Part shown: positions 32,324 through 40,753 of the stretch, piece after piece | How the letters are laid out: each line of letters starts with the position of its first letter | Position numbering within the stretch: position 1 is the first letter of the stretch | Assembly: GCF_000297775.1 (NCBI RefSeq) | Contig: NZ_JH815520.1 | Location: 118,248-173,985 of the forward strand | Direction: 5' to 3' | Length of the DNA stretch: 55,738 nt | Origin: Sutterella wadsworthensis 2_1_59BFAA | GTDB lineage: Bacteria; Pseudomonadota; Gammaproteobacteria; Burkholderiales; Burkholderiaceae_F | Notes under the pieces: generated by a model | What the model saw: the letters and a program-made list of their open reading frames with translations, nothing else | What the model was told of the DNA's origin: nothing | Databases searched by the model: none | Translations under genes and position numbers: made by a program

Positions 32324-34117
32324 TTACTTGGCGACGGCTTCCTTGATGGCGTCCGCAGCGACACGGCCGGAGGTGAGGGCCCAGCCCACGTTGGCGCCGG
32401 CCGGGGAGTCGTCGCCCATCACGCCGCCGACGAGTTCACCCGCAACGTAGAGACCCGGGATGAGCTTGCCGTCCTTGGTGATGACGTTGAGCTTGTCGTT
32501 CGTGCAGAGGCCGCCCATCGTGGTGGCGAAGCGGGGACGCTGCTCGACGATGTAGTACGGGCCTTCGGCGGAGATTTCGGCCTTCATGTACTGGACCGGA
32601 CGGTCGAAGTCGGCGTCCTTCTTGGCCTTGACGAAGCCGTTGTAGCGGGCGACGGTGGCCTTGAGGGCGGCGGCGTTGATGCCGGCCTTGGCGGCGACTT
32701 CTTCAACCGTGGCGCCCTTCACGAAGAGCGGAGCGGTCTTGCCGTCCTGGGCGAGGTACTTGTCGGCATCCTCATGGGAGACGCCCGTTTCAGGCAGGCG
32801 CTTGTAGAAGCCTTCCCAGGACTTCTGGTCCATGAAGACGTAGCCTTGGCCGTTGGCGTTCTGGAGCATCGGATCGAGGATGTGGCGGTTCGAGGCCTTT
32901 TCGTTCACGAAGCGCTTGCCGTCGATGTTGACGAGAATGCCGGCTTGGTCGAAGGCGCCGACGTTGGCGTAGATGGTGGACTTGGCCTTGCCCGGCGCGA
33001 CTTCAATGCCGTTCGGGTAGCGCTTGCCGTATTGCATGAGCTGCGTCTTGGCGCCGAGTTCCATGGCCATGCGGTGGCCGTCGCCCGTGGAGGAGACGGG
33101 ACCGTAGTAGAGCGTGGACTTGATCGGCTCGACGAGCATGTCCTTGTTGTTGCCGAAGCCGCCCGTGGTGAGCAGCGTGGCCTTGGACTTGATCGTGTAC
33201 TTGACGCCGTTGTCGTCCGTGGCTTCAACGCCGATCACGCGGCCGTCCTTGTCCTGAAGGAGCTTTTCGACGCGGGTGCTGTAGAGCACCTGGGCGCCGT
33301 TGCCGGCGATGACTTCACGAAGGTGCTGGGCCATCGTCTTAGCGCCGCCTTCGAATTCAAGGGCGCGGCGGTGGGAGTACTCGGCGAGGAACGGCAGGTC
33401 GTTCGGGATGAACTTCACGCCTACCTTTTCATGCAGCCAGTCGATCGTGGCACCGACATTGTTGGCGTAGAGCGAGATCTTGGCCGGGTCGTTGAGGTTG
33501 TGGCCGTTGGCCATGAAGTCCTTGATCATGGACTCGGGAGAGTCTTCCGTGGAGCCGAAGGCCTTCTGGAGCTTGGAGCCCTGGGCGACGACCTGACCGC
33601 CGGAGATGGCGGCGGCGCCGCCGATGTACGGCATCTTCTCGACGAGGATGACGTTCATGCCGTTCATGCGGCCGCGGATCGTGGCGGACATGCCGGAACC
33701 GCCGCCGCCCACGACGACCATGTCGGTTTCAAGCGTCTTCTGGCCGCCGGTCTTCTTGACGGCGAGCGGAACGAGGTTGGCGGGATCGACGCCGGCCTGC
33801 TTGACGCAGTCGGAGACGGCTTTGCGGATGGCTTCGGTGGTGATGGTGGCGCCCGTCACGCCGTCAACGGCGGGAGACTGGGCGGCGACCATGCGGCCGG
33901 GAAGGAGTTCAACGGCCTTGGAGCCGATGCCCACGGTCTCGGACTGCTTCGTGACCTTGATGTCGGCGAGCTTGTCGGCGGTGAACGTCACTTCGACGGT
34001 GACGTCGCCGTGGATGCCGGGGGCGGTGGCCGTGTAGGTGCCGGCCTTGAAGCTCGCGGCGGAGGCGGCGGACGCAAAGGCCGCGGCAACTGCAAAGGCG
34101 ATCAGAGTCTTCTTCAT
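32324..34117 (-). CDS. Exported flavin reductase, FMN-binding plus FAD-binding domains (UrdA/fumarate reductase-like)
   Basis: The 597-residue protein has a Sec signal peptide (MKKTLIAFAVAAAFASAASA) and an FMN_bind domain (about 25-105). The flavinylation-type motif DGVTGAT (85-91) predicts FMN covalently bound to the threonine. A FAD_binding_2 reductase domain follows from about 130 (VVVGGGGSGMSA). Such periplasmic enzymes take electrons through FMN and reduce organic acceptors such as fumarate, urocanate or acrylates. The fumarate-type His (HTMGG) reads TTMGG here and the C-terminal NRxGG arginine motif is replaced by DSPAGANVGW, so the acceptor is probably not a simple dicarboxylate. It lies 132 bases downstream of the exported dehydroquinate dehydratase, same strand. 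Confidence 0.85.
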   Translation of the reverse strand: MKKTLIAFAVAAAFASAASAASFKAGTYTATAPGIHGDVTVEVTFTADKLADIKVTKQSETVGIGSKAVELLPGRMVAAQSPAVDGVTGATITTEAIRKAVSDCVKQAGVDPANLVPLAVKKTGGQKTLETDMVVVGGGGSGMSATIRGRMNGMNVILVEKMPYIGGAAAISGGQVVAQGSKLQKAFGSTEDSPESMIKDFMANGHNLNDPAKISLYANNVGATIDWLHEKVGVKFIPNDLPFLAEYSHRRALEFEGGAKTMAQHLREVIAGNGAQVLYSTRVEKLLQDKDGRVIGVEATDDNGVKYTIKSKATLLTTGGFGNNKDMLVEPIKSTLYYGPVSSTGDGHRMAMELGAKTQLMQYGKRYPNGIEVAPGKAKSTIYANVGAFDQAGILVNIDGKRFVNEKASNRHILDPMLQNANGQGYVFMDQKSWEGFYKRLPETGVSHEDADKYLAQDGKTAPLFVKGATVEEVAAKAGINAAALKATVARYNGFVKAKKDADFDRPVQYMKAEISAEGPYYIVEQRPRFATTMGGLCTNDKLNVITKDGKLIPGLYVAGELVGGVMGDDSPAGANVGWALTSGRVAADAIKEAVAK

Positions 34118-34249
34118 AATAAATTCCTGAACTTGTGATGAGTCGTAGGTTGATGAAAAAGGAGAACGTTTGTCCTTCGGATCGAAGGAGACGGGCCCGC
34201 GCCCCCGGGGGATGGAGGCGGGCGCAGGCCCGCAGGAGGAAGAGGAGCC

Positions 34250-35173
34250 TTACGGGTTCATGGCCTTGTGAAGCGTTTCAAGAACCCTGAGGCAGTCCTC
34301 GGCCGGGATCTGGCCCGGAGCCGAGGCCTTGCCGCCCACGCTCGCGAACGTCATGTCGCTGCCGAAGCCCTCGCCCGTGATGCGGGTGAGGACGCCTGCA
34401 CGGCCCATGGCCATCGTGAGCATCGGACGGGCGGAGTGGTAGTGGCGCATCTTGGCCGTGGCGCTCATCACCGCGAGGGCGTCCTCGGGGCTGTGGGCCA
34501 TGACGGCGATCTTGAGGATGTCGGCGCCGGCCTGTTCTTCGAGCATCAGGCGGCGGATGATTTCATCCTCGTCGGGCGTGAAGTTGAATTCATGATCGGA
34601 GATGATGACCTTGACGCCCTGCTTGCGGGCAAGCTTGACGAGACGGTCGATCATGGCGCGGTCACGGAAGAGCTCAAGGTCGACGATGTCGGCGCGGCCT
34701 TCCGTGAGGACGGCCTCGTAGACGCAGCCGTACCATTCGTCGTCGGCGATGAAGGGACCGCCGTCCGTGCCGTTGCGCAGCGTGACGAGCACGACCTTGT
34801 CGCCTGCGGCGGCATAGGCGTCGCGGGTAATGCGGGCGTAGTCCTTCGGATCAATCTTGCCGAGGTAGTCGATGCGGACCTCGATCACGTTGAGCGCGGG
34901 CATGTCCGCAAACTTCTTCACCGTGGCAATCAGGTCGGCTTCGGTCTTGGAGGTCGTCGGTGCAATGAGCTTCGGACGACCTTCGCCGATGCGCACGCCC
35001 TTGATGTCGATCACTTCGACGCTGCCGTTCGTCCAACCGCCGATGCGGTTCATGGTGTCGACGGGACGCGTCTTCTTGGAGAAGGCTTCGGAGGTGCTGG
35101 CCTGAGCAAGGCCCGTGTGCGCAAGAGCGGCGGTGCCGGCGGCAAGGCCCGTGATGAAGGAGCGGCGGTCCAT
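34250..35173 (-). CDS. aroD: Tat-exported type I 3-dehydroquinate dehydratase
   Basis: The 307-residue protein begins with a twin-arginine signal (MDRRSFITGLAAGTAALAHT), which is unusual because AroD is normally a cytoplasmic biosynthetic enzyme. The mature part has the active-site residues of type I DHQ dehydratase: E98 and R100 (EVRIDYL), R133 (TLRNGTDGG), H194 (SDHEFNFTP), the Schiff-base lysine K221 (ILKIAVM), R264 (LTRITG) and Q288 (SAPGQIP). It should convert 3-dehydroquinate to 3-dehydroshikimate in the periplasm. Start 35173 follows AAGGACATCCACA; a longer frame to 35293 lacks similarity. It is upstream of, and in line with, the flavin reductase and divergent from the sensor kinase gene. 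Confidence 0.88.
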   Translation of the reverse strand: MDRRSFITGLAAGTAALAHTGLAQASTSEAFSKKTRPVDTMNRIGGWTNGSVEVIDIKGVRIGEGRPKLIAPTTSKTEADLIATVKKFADMPALNVIEVRIDYLGKIDPKDYARITRDAYAAAGDKVVLVTLRNGTDGGPFIADDEWYGCVYEAVLTEGRADIVDLELFRDRAMIDRLVKLARKQGVKVIISDHEFNFTPDEDEIIRRLMLEEQAGADILKIAVMAHSPEDALAVMSATAKMRHYHSARPMLTMAMGRAGVLTRITGEGFGSDMTFASVGGKASAPGQIPAEDCLRVLETLHKAMNP

Positions 35174-35377
35174 TGTGGATGTCCTTGTGTTGCAGGTTCG
35201 CGTTGGAATGCTGAAAGTTTGGGTCGAACTGTTTTTCCGAGGAGCGGTCCGCTCTTCGGCGGACTTGAAAATGAAGTTCTGCTTCAGGTCCAAATTCTGC
35301 TAGAGTTTTCTAAAATCGCCTACCCCTGCATGGGGGTAAGCGTAAACCCTAGGGTTCTTCCTCCTCTCGGAAGCATC

Positions 35378-37362
35378 ATGAATCCTCTCGACGTCAAGCG
35401 TTTTTCGGCTGCGGGTTTTCTTGCGGCGCTGTTCTGGACCGTGCTTTCGGGCCCGGTCGGCGCAGTCGTGCCGGGATCTTCCGGAGCGGCTCCGGACGGG
35501 CTTTCGCACCCGTCCCTGACGGCGCCCGCCGACGACACCCGCCCCGTGATGACGGTGGCCTGGCCCGACACGCTCGTCAATCCGTACGACGCCTTTACCA
35601 TCCACGAGACCATCGCCGCCCTCAAGGAGAGGCTGCGCGGCTACCGCATCAGGACGGCGACCTTCGCGGCCGCCGAGAGTGCGGAGCAGCTCGAGAGGCT
35701 CAGGCCCGACTTCATCTTTGCGCGTTCGGTGTTTCCGCTCGACGCGGGCGTCTCCTCGGTGCGCATCGCCACGAGGCGCCTCAAGGGGCTCGCTGAGGCC
35801 GAGCGCGCCGTGGGCGCGGCCTTCGTCGTGAGGAGCGATTCGCACTACAGGACGCTCCGTGACCTCAAGGACCGCACGGTCTTTTCGTCTCTGCCCACGG
35901 CCATCGACGGTTGGCTTGCCGCCGAGCGCGTCTTCAGGCGCGAAGGCATCGATCCCACGCGGCTGTTTGCCAGAGTCGTGCGCCGCAACAACGACTATCC
36001 CGACGTCGTGGGCGCCATTCTCTCAGGGAGGGCCGACGTGGCGGTCGTGCCGGCATGTCTGCTCGAGACGCTCGGCGACGAGGGCCTCGCGGACGTCTCA
36101 GGCCTGAGGGTGCTCGAGAGCGAGGAGTCGAAGAGCGCGCCCGTCATTCCGTGCAGGTACTCGACGGAGCTCTATCCCGACATCAGTCTTCTGGCACTGC
36201 CGCACGCGCCGTCCGAAATGGTGCGCGACATGACGATCGCCATTCTGAGCCTCAGGAACACTGCGGGCGCCGAATGGCTCACCAACGTTTCCCACGCAGG
36301 CGTCGACGCGCTTCTCAAGGAGCTGCGCTCGGCCCCTGGGCCTATCTGAGGGACATGAGTCCCGCCGCGCTCTATGCAAGGCACAGAACCGCCTTCTGGC
36401 TGGCGGCGGGGCTTCTTCTGTTTCTCATCTTCAACGAGCTGAGGCTCGACAGGCTCGTGAGGCGCAGGACCGAGGACCTCAGGCGCTCGATGGCCGAGCA
36501 GGAAAGGCTTTCGGCGGTCGCGGCCGCCACGCGAACCCAGCTCGCGATGTTCGAGCGCAGAAGCGTCGTGCAGCAGATGTCGGGCATGATCGCCCATGAG
36601 ATCAATGCGCCCGTAGGCGCGATCCGCACTTGGGCCGCCCTTGCAAGAATCAAGTGCCCGACGGCGGCGGTGGCCGATCCGGCGGCGGCCGAGGCGCTCT
36701 CCAATGCACTCTCGCGCATCGACGGCGAGGCGACGAGGATCGCCGACATCGTCTCGAGGGTCCGAAAGTATGCAAGGCGCGAGCACGAGCGCGTCGCGAT
36801 CTGCGAACTCGACGCCATCGTTGAGAGCGCCGTCAGGGCCTACAGGGCCGAAGAGCGAAGCGACGCCCGCGTCCCGATCAATGTTGCAGTCGCCGAGCGC
36901 CAGGCGGGCGTCTTCGGACAGCCGCTCGAACTCGAGGTGCTCGTCCTCAACCTCGTTCGCAATGCGGCCTCCGCCGTGAGGCGCCTCGACTGCCTCAAGG
37001 GCCCCGAGGTTGCCGTCGGGGTCGAGCTCGTGAGGGCCGCGGACGGCAGGTGGCGCATCACGGTCGAGAATCCGGGGCCCGTCCTCTCGGCGCAGGTCTT
37101 CGAAAAACTCAACGCCCGCGCCGAAGGTCTTGCCTGCGAGGTGCTCGACGGCGAGGCCGACCGTGAGATTCCGGAAGGCCTCGGACTCGGACTCACGATC
37201 TGCAGGGGTATTGCCGACAGTCACGGTGCGACGCTGCGCTTCGAGGCAAGACCCGAGGGCGGCGTGCGGGCCACGGTCGAGATCGACGCGGCAGGCCCCG
37301 CAGGAGAGGACACCGAAGGCAGGAAAACCATGAAGGTGAATGAACAGGGAGAAGATGCATGA
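35378..37362 (+). pseudogene. Sensor histidine kinase with periplasmic binding domain, frameshifted
   Basis: Residues from ATG 35378 form a signal peptide and a PhnD/TtrS-like periplasmic sensor domain (with CRYSTELYP near the end) and stop at TGA 36347-36349. The remaining kinase continues in another frame from about 36331: GPWAYLRDMS, a transmembrane helix (AFWLAAGLLLFLIFNEL), a coiled linker, the H-box MIAHEINAPVGAIRTW and a HATPase with GLGLGLTICRGIA. The intact paralogue at 46306-48204 has these parts in one frame (KAGPFAYLNHW at the joint), which shows that one base is missing or one is extra near 36329-36337. Either the gene is decayed or the assembly has an error. Confidence 0.8.
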
Positions 37363-38009
37363 AGCGGATGATCAGGACGCCGCTCGTGAGGCTTGTCGAC
37401 GACGATGATGCGTTTCGCGAGAGCTAGCGCGAGTTTCTGAAGGCCATGGGCTGGCAGGTCGAGGACTATGCGGGTGCGGCCGACCTTCTCGAGCGCGACG
37501 ACCTCTCGAGGCCGGGCTGCCTCGTGCTCGACATCCGCATGCCCGGCATGACGGGCGTGGAGCTTCAGCGCAGGCTCTTTGACGCGAAATGCACGCTGCC
37601 CGTCATCTTCCTCACGGGGCACGGCGACATCACGACGGCCGTGCACACGATGAAGTACGGCGCAGCCGACTTTCTTGAAAAGCGCGGCGATCCGCTTGCG
37701 CTTGCGGGCGCCGTCGAGCGCGCCTGCGCGAAGTCGATGGCCGCAGAGAGCGATGCGGCCGAGGCGGACGACTACAGGAGGACCTTCGAGTCGCTTACAC
37801 AGAGGGAGCGCGAGGTGTTCATGCTCGCCGCCGAGGGACTCACCAACAAGGACGTTGCCGAAAGGCTCGGCATCGGCGCCGAGACGGTGAAGATGCACAA
37901 GGCCAACGCCTACGCCAAGCTCGGCGTCGCAAGCGCGCTCGACGCCTACCGCTGGCTCGAGAACCTGCCTGCGGACTACAGGGCGGGCCTTGCGGGGACG
38001 GGCAAATGA
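37359..38009 (+). pseudogene. LuxR-type response regulator with in-frame stop
   Basis: The frame starts with ATGA overlap to the kinase and encodes VRLVDDDDAFRES, then TAG at 37425-37427, then continues in the same frame (REFLKAMGW...) with the receiver Asp in VLDIRMPGMTG, FLTGHGDI and a C-terminal LuxR-type HTH (LTQREREVFMLAAEGLTNKD). It is the counterpart of the intact regulator at 45668-46309. The stop after 22 codons should abolish full-length product unless it is read through or translation restarts at ATG 37446, which would lack the first receiver strand and the acidic pocket. Confidence 0.8.
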
Positions 38010-39478
38010 TGAAGGACACGAGAGGCGGCGTCATGACGCAGAGGCGCCGTCTTCTGGCGGGCGCGGGTCTTGCGGCGGCGGTGCCGGGCCGGCTTCTTGC
38101 CGCGGGCGCGCCCGACACGCTCGATCCGGGCGCCTCGGGCGTTTGGGACGTGATCGTCGCGGGCTCGGGTGCGGCGGGGCTCTCGGCTGCGGCCGCAGCT
38201 CTGGAGTCGGGCGCGGGCCACGTGCTGGTTCTTGAAAAGGGGCCGCTCGTGGGCGGACATTCGATCTATTCGAGCGGTTCGGTTTCGGCCGTGGCGCCCT
38301 CGCGCTCGCACGATCCGAACGACACGCTCGGCAGGTTCGTCGAGGATGCGCTCGAGGTCGGCGGCGACACGGGAGACGCGGCGGTGCTCGCGAAGATCGG
38401 CGAGGATTCGGCGGGCGTGCTCGACTGGCTCGAGAGCCTCGGCGTGTTCTGGAGCGAACCGTTCATCGCGTATTCGGGCAAGCAGGCCAAGAGCTACGCG
38501 ATGCCGGGCAACTCGGCGGGCCGCAGCTACGTGCTTGCGCTCATGGCGCATCTGAGGCGCTTCGGCTGCAGGCTTGCGCTCTCGACGCCCGTGACGGGCT
38601 TCAGACCCGAGGGGCATGCGTGGGTTGTCGAAGTGAAATCGCCGCAGGGCGCAAGAACGCTCAGGACGCGAAGCCTTGTCATCGCCTGCGGGGGCTTCAC
38701 GGCCAACGTCGAGGCGCGCATGAAGATCAATCCCCTGCTCACGCCCGACGTTCCGACGAGCGCCAATCCGGCGGGCACGGTCTTTGATGGGGCAACGGGC
38801 GAACTCATCGCGTGCGCGGGACGAAACGGCGCGTTCGTGACGACGGGCTTCGGCCTTCAGGCGCTTCCGTTCTGGGGCGGACGCCTGCTCGACTATCAGG
38901 GCGCCGACATCTACGTCGACATGCACGGCAGGCGATTCGTCAACGAGAACAGTCCCTGGAACGTGATTTCGAACGCCATTCTGTCGCTTCCCGAAAGGCG
39001 CTGCTGGGTGATCACGGACGACCGCTCCTTCAAGGGAGCGACGCTCGGCGTCAAGCTCATCAATGGCGTCGTGAGGAAGTCGGACTCGATCGACGCGATG
39101 GCGGCCGCCATGGACATCGAGCCCGTCGTGCTCGCGAGGACGATCGAGGACTACAACAGGGCGGCGGACAAGGGGTACGACGCACGCACGGGCAAGAGGC
39201 TCTTTCGCCAGAGGATCGAGCGGCCGCCCTTCTACTGGGGAGCCGAGCGCATCTACGTGCACACGACGCTCGACGGCATCAGGACGAACCGTGCGGCCGA
39301 AGTAATTGCGTCCTCGGGCGGCCTCGTGCCCGGACTCTACGCTGCCGGCGAATGCGCGGGCGGCATCTTCGGCGGCGACCGACTCGGCGGCGCAGGCATG
39401 ACCGCCTGCTTCGTGATGGGACGCGAGGCTGGAAGACAGGCTGCGGCAAGAGCGAAGGAGCTCCAGGCCGCAGCGTGA
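38006..39478 (+). CDS. Tat-exported FAD-binding reductase (flavocytochrome-like, no FMN or heme domain)
   Basis: The protein (490 residues; ATG 38033 giving MTQRRRLLAGAGLAAAV is an equally good start) has a twin-arginine signal and a single FAD_binding_2 domain (VIVAGSGAAGLSAAAAAL near 48, RFVNENSPW, C-terminal YAAGECAGGIFGGDRLGGAGM). The His in YVHTTLDGI and the Arg in GGDRLGG correspond to substrate-binding positions of fumarate reductase-type enzymes. Electrons must come from a separate cytochrome or FMN protein. The gene overlaps the regulator stop (ATGA), so sensor, regulator and reductase form one operon. It is intact although both regulatory genes are damaged. Confidence 0.85.
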   Translation: MMKDTRGGVMTQRRRLLAGAGLAAAVPGRLLAAGAPDTLDPGASGVWDVIVAGSGAAGLSAAAAALESGAGHVLVLEKGPLVGGHSIYSSGSVSAVAPSRSHDPNDTLGRFVEDALEVGGDTGDAAVLAKIGEDSAGVLDWLESLGVFWSEPFIAYSGKQAKSYAMPGNSAGRSYVLALMAHLRRFGCRLALSTPVTGFRPEGHAWVVEVKSPQGARTLRTRSLVIACGGFTANVEARMKINPLLTPDVPTSANPAGTVFDGATGELIACAGRNGAFVTTGFGLQALPFWGGRLLDYQGADIYVDMHGRRFVNENSPWNVISNAILSLPERRCWVITDDRSFKGATLGVKLINGVVRKSDSIDAMAAAMDIEPVVLARTIEDYNRAADKGYDARTGKRLFRQRIERPPFYWGAERIYVHTTLDGIRTNRAAEVIASSGGLVPGLYAAGECAGGIFGGDRLGGAGMTACFVMGREAGRQAAARAKELQAAA

Positions 39479-39504
39479 GCATCCGCGCGCATGGACGCAG
39501 GGCA

Positions 39505-39542
39505 CGGCGGAGAAGCCCGCAGGCTTCGCGCCGCGCTTTTTT
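39505..39542 (+). terminator. Terminator of the reductase operon
   Basis: GAAGCC-CGCA-GGCTTC (39512-39527), extended by CGGCG/CGCCG around it, is followed by T6 at 39537-39542. It lies 27 bases behind the flavoprotein stop. Confidence 0.7.
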
Positions 39543-39552
39543 GCGGCCTGCG

Positions 39553-40079
39553 TCAGTGAATGACGTGGCCTGCGTGCGTCTCAGGCATCGCGTGAGCGCC
39601 GTGCGTCATGTGCATGTCGTCCGAAGCCCGCCAGCCGAACTGCACGGGATCGAACATCCCGAAGACCATGGCGGCGTGGGAGAGGACGAGATAGACGACC
39701 ATCGCCGCGACGGCCGAGCGTCCCTTCCAGACGGCCGTCCTGCTGCGGGCGACGAGGCCGCCTCGAGAAGGCCGACGTAGATGAACGGAAGGCCCGCGGC
39801 CACGTAGGCGAGGGCCGAAACGGCGTCGACCCAGGTGCGCCATGCGACGACCGACGAGAACTGAAGGGCCACGCAGCCCGAGAGGAGCGCGATGCCGAGC
39901 GCGGTTGCATAGGCCGAGGCCTTGTTGAAGGCGGCGAGGGCGTCGCCCTGACGCGGCTTGATGAGCAGAAGGATTTCGCTCACGACGTAGCACTCCGCGA
40001 GCAGCATCGGTGCGGCCATGAAGAGGACGAGCATGTGCCAGGAGCCCATCATGAGCTCCATATAGTGGGTCATTTCCAT
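39553..40079 (-). pseudogene. Small membrane protein with His/Met-rich tail, frameshifted
   Basis: From ATG 40079 (GGAG upstream) the frame encodes three hydrophobic helices (WHMLVLFMAAPMLLAECYVV, ATALGIALLSGCVALQF, ALAYVAAGLPFIYVGLLEA). It then leaves the hydrophobic pattern near 39755-39765. The adjacent frame continues GLVARSRTAVWKGRSAVAAM, a fourth helix (MVVYLVLSHAAMVFGMF) and a tail with DDMHMTHGAHAMPETHAGH that could bind metal. One base is lost or gained at the joint. The whole protein would be about 175 residues. I do not recognise the family with certainty. Confidence 0.6.
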
Positions 40080-40165
40080 TTTGTGTGTCTCCGAAAAAAG
40101 AAGCTTGAGTGACGCGGACGGACGGCTGTCCGTCCGGAAGGCGTGCGGGCGCAGGGCCCGAAGCT

Positions 40166-40513
40166 TCAGGCTTTCGGAGGCGGAGAGTCCCTGCCGAGGA
40201 TGACGCTCGTGTCGGCGGGACGGGAACCTGTGGCGGGCGGGAGGACGGAGGCGGAGTACGCAGTCCGGCACTCGGGCGCGGGCGCCGCGGGCGGCGTCAC
40301 GCAGCAGAGGCGATCGGTGCAGGGCGCTTCGGGCGCCGCTGCGGAACATTCGGCCCGAACGGCCGCCTCGTGACGCGAGGCGTGTGACCCGACTGAGGCG
40401 GGTTCTCCCTGCCATGAGGCGGAGACCGCCTGCACGACGGCGGCATGATCCGGACAGGCGTGCGCACCGCAAGGCAGCGCAAGGAGCGCGGCTGCAGCGA
40501 ATACGAAGGCCAT
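40166..40513 (-). CDS. Small exported Cys-containing protein, unknown
   Basis: From ATG 40513 the 115-residue frame has a signal peptide (MAFVFAAAALLALPCGAHA) and a mature part with several Cys and His (ACPDHAAVV, RAECSAAAPEAPCTDRLCC). This pattern is seen in small periplasmic metal-handling proteins. A start at 40594 would give a longer hydrophobic N-terminus. No ribosome site is clear for either. It is on the same strand as, and just upstream of, the membrane protein with the His/Met tail, so both may serve metal handling. Coding status is moderate only, as GC-rich DNA gives many open frames. Confidence 0.45.
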   Translation of the reverse strand: MAFVFAAAALLALPCGAHACPDHAAVVQAVSASWQGEPASVGSHASRHEAAVRAECSAAAPEAPCTDRLCCVTPPAAPAPECRTAYSASVLPPATGSRPADTSVILGRDSPPPKA

Positions 40514-40753
40514 TAAGCGGATCAATATTGTGAAAACGCCTCTGAAAGAATTGAAGACGGAATAGATTGTAGCTCCGATGCATTCGGGCGGCATAGGGCG
40601 AACGCAGTAGGCGGTGCGGGCGGCGGATAAAAAAAAGCGCCGTGCCCGAAGGCGCGGCGCGAGAAGGAGGGAGGCGCCTGATGACGGTGCGCCTCCTGAG
40701 GAGGCCTGCGGTTCCAAAGAGAAGAGAGACCGCAGGACTGAATCCGCCGATGC

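Noticed and set aside
32147-34138. 663-codon open frame on the plus strand opposite the flavin reductase
   Set aside because: It is antisense to a gene with clear signal peptide and cofactor motifs. Its product is an Ala/Gly/Val/Asp-rich pattern typical of the complementary strand of GC-rich genes.
36329-36340. Programmed frameshifting to make the full sensor kinase at 36330
   Set aside because: The local sequence has no slippery heptamer, and the following regulator carries a stop codon. Decay or an indel error is the simpler reading.
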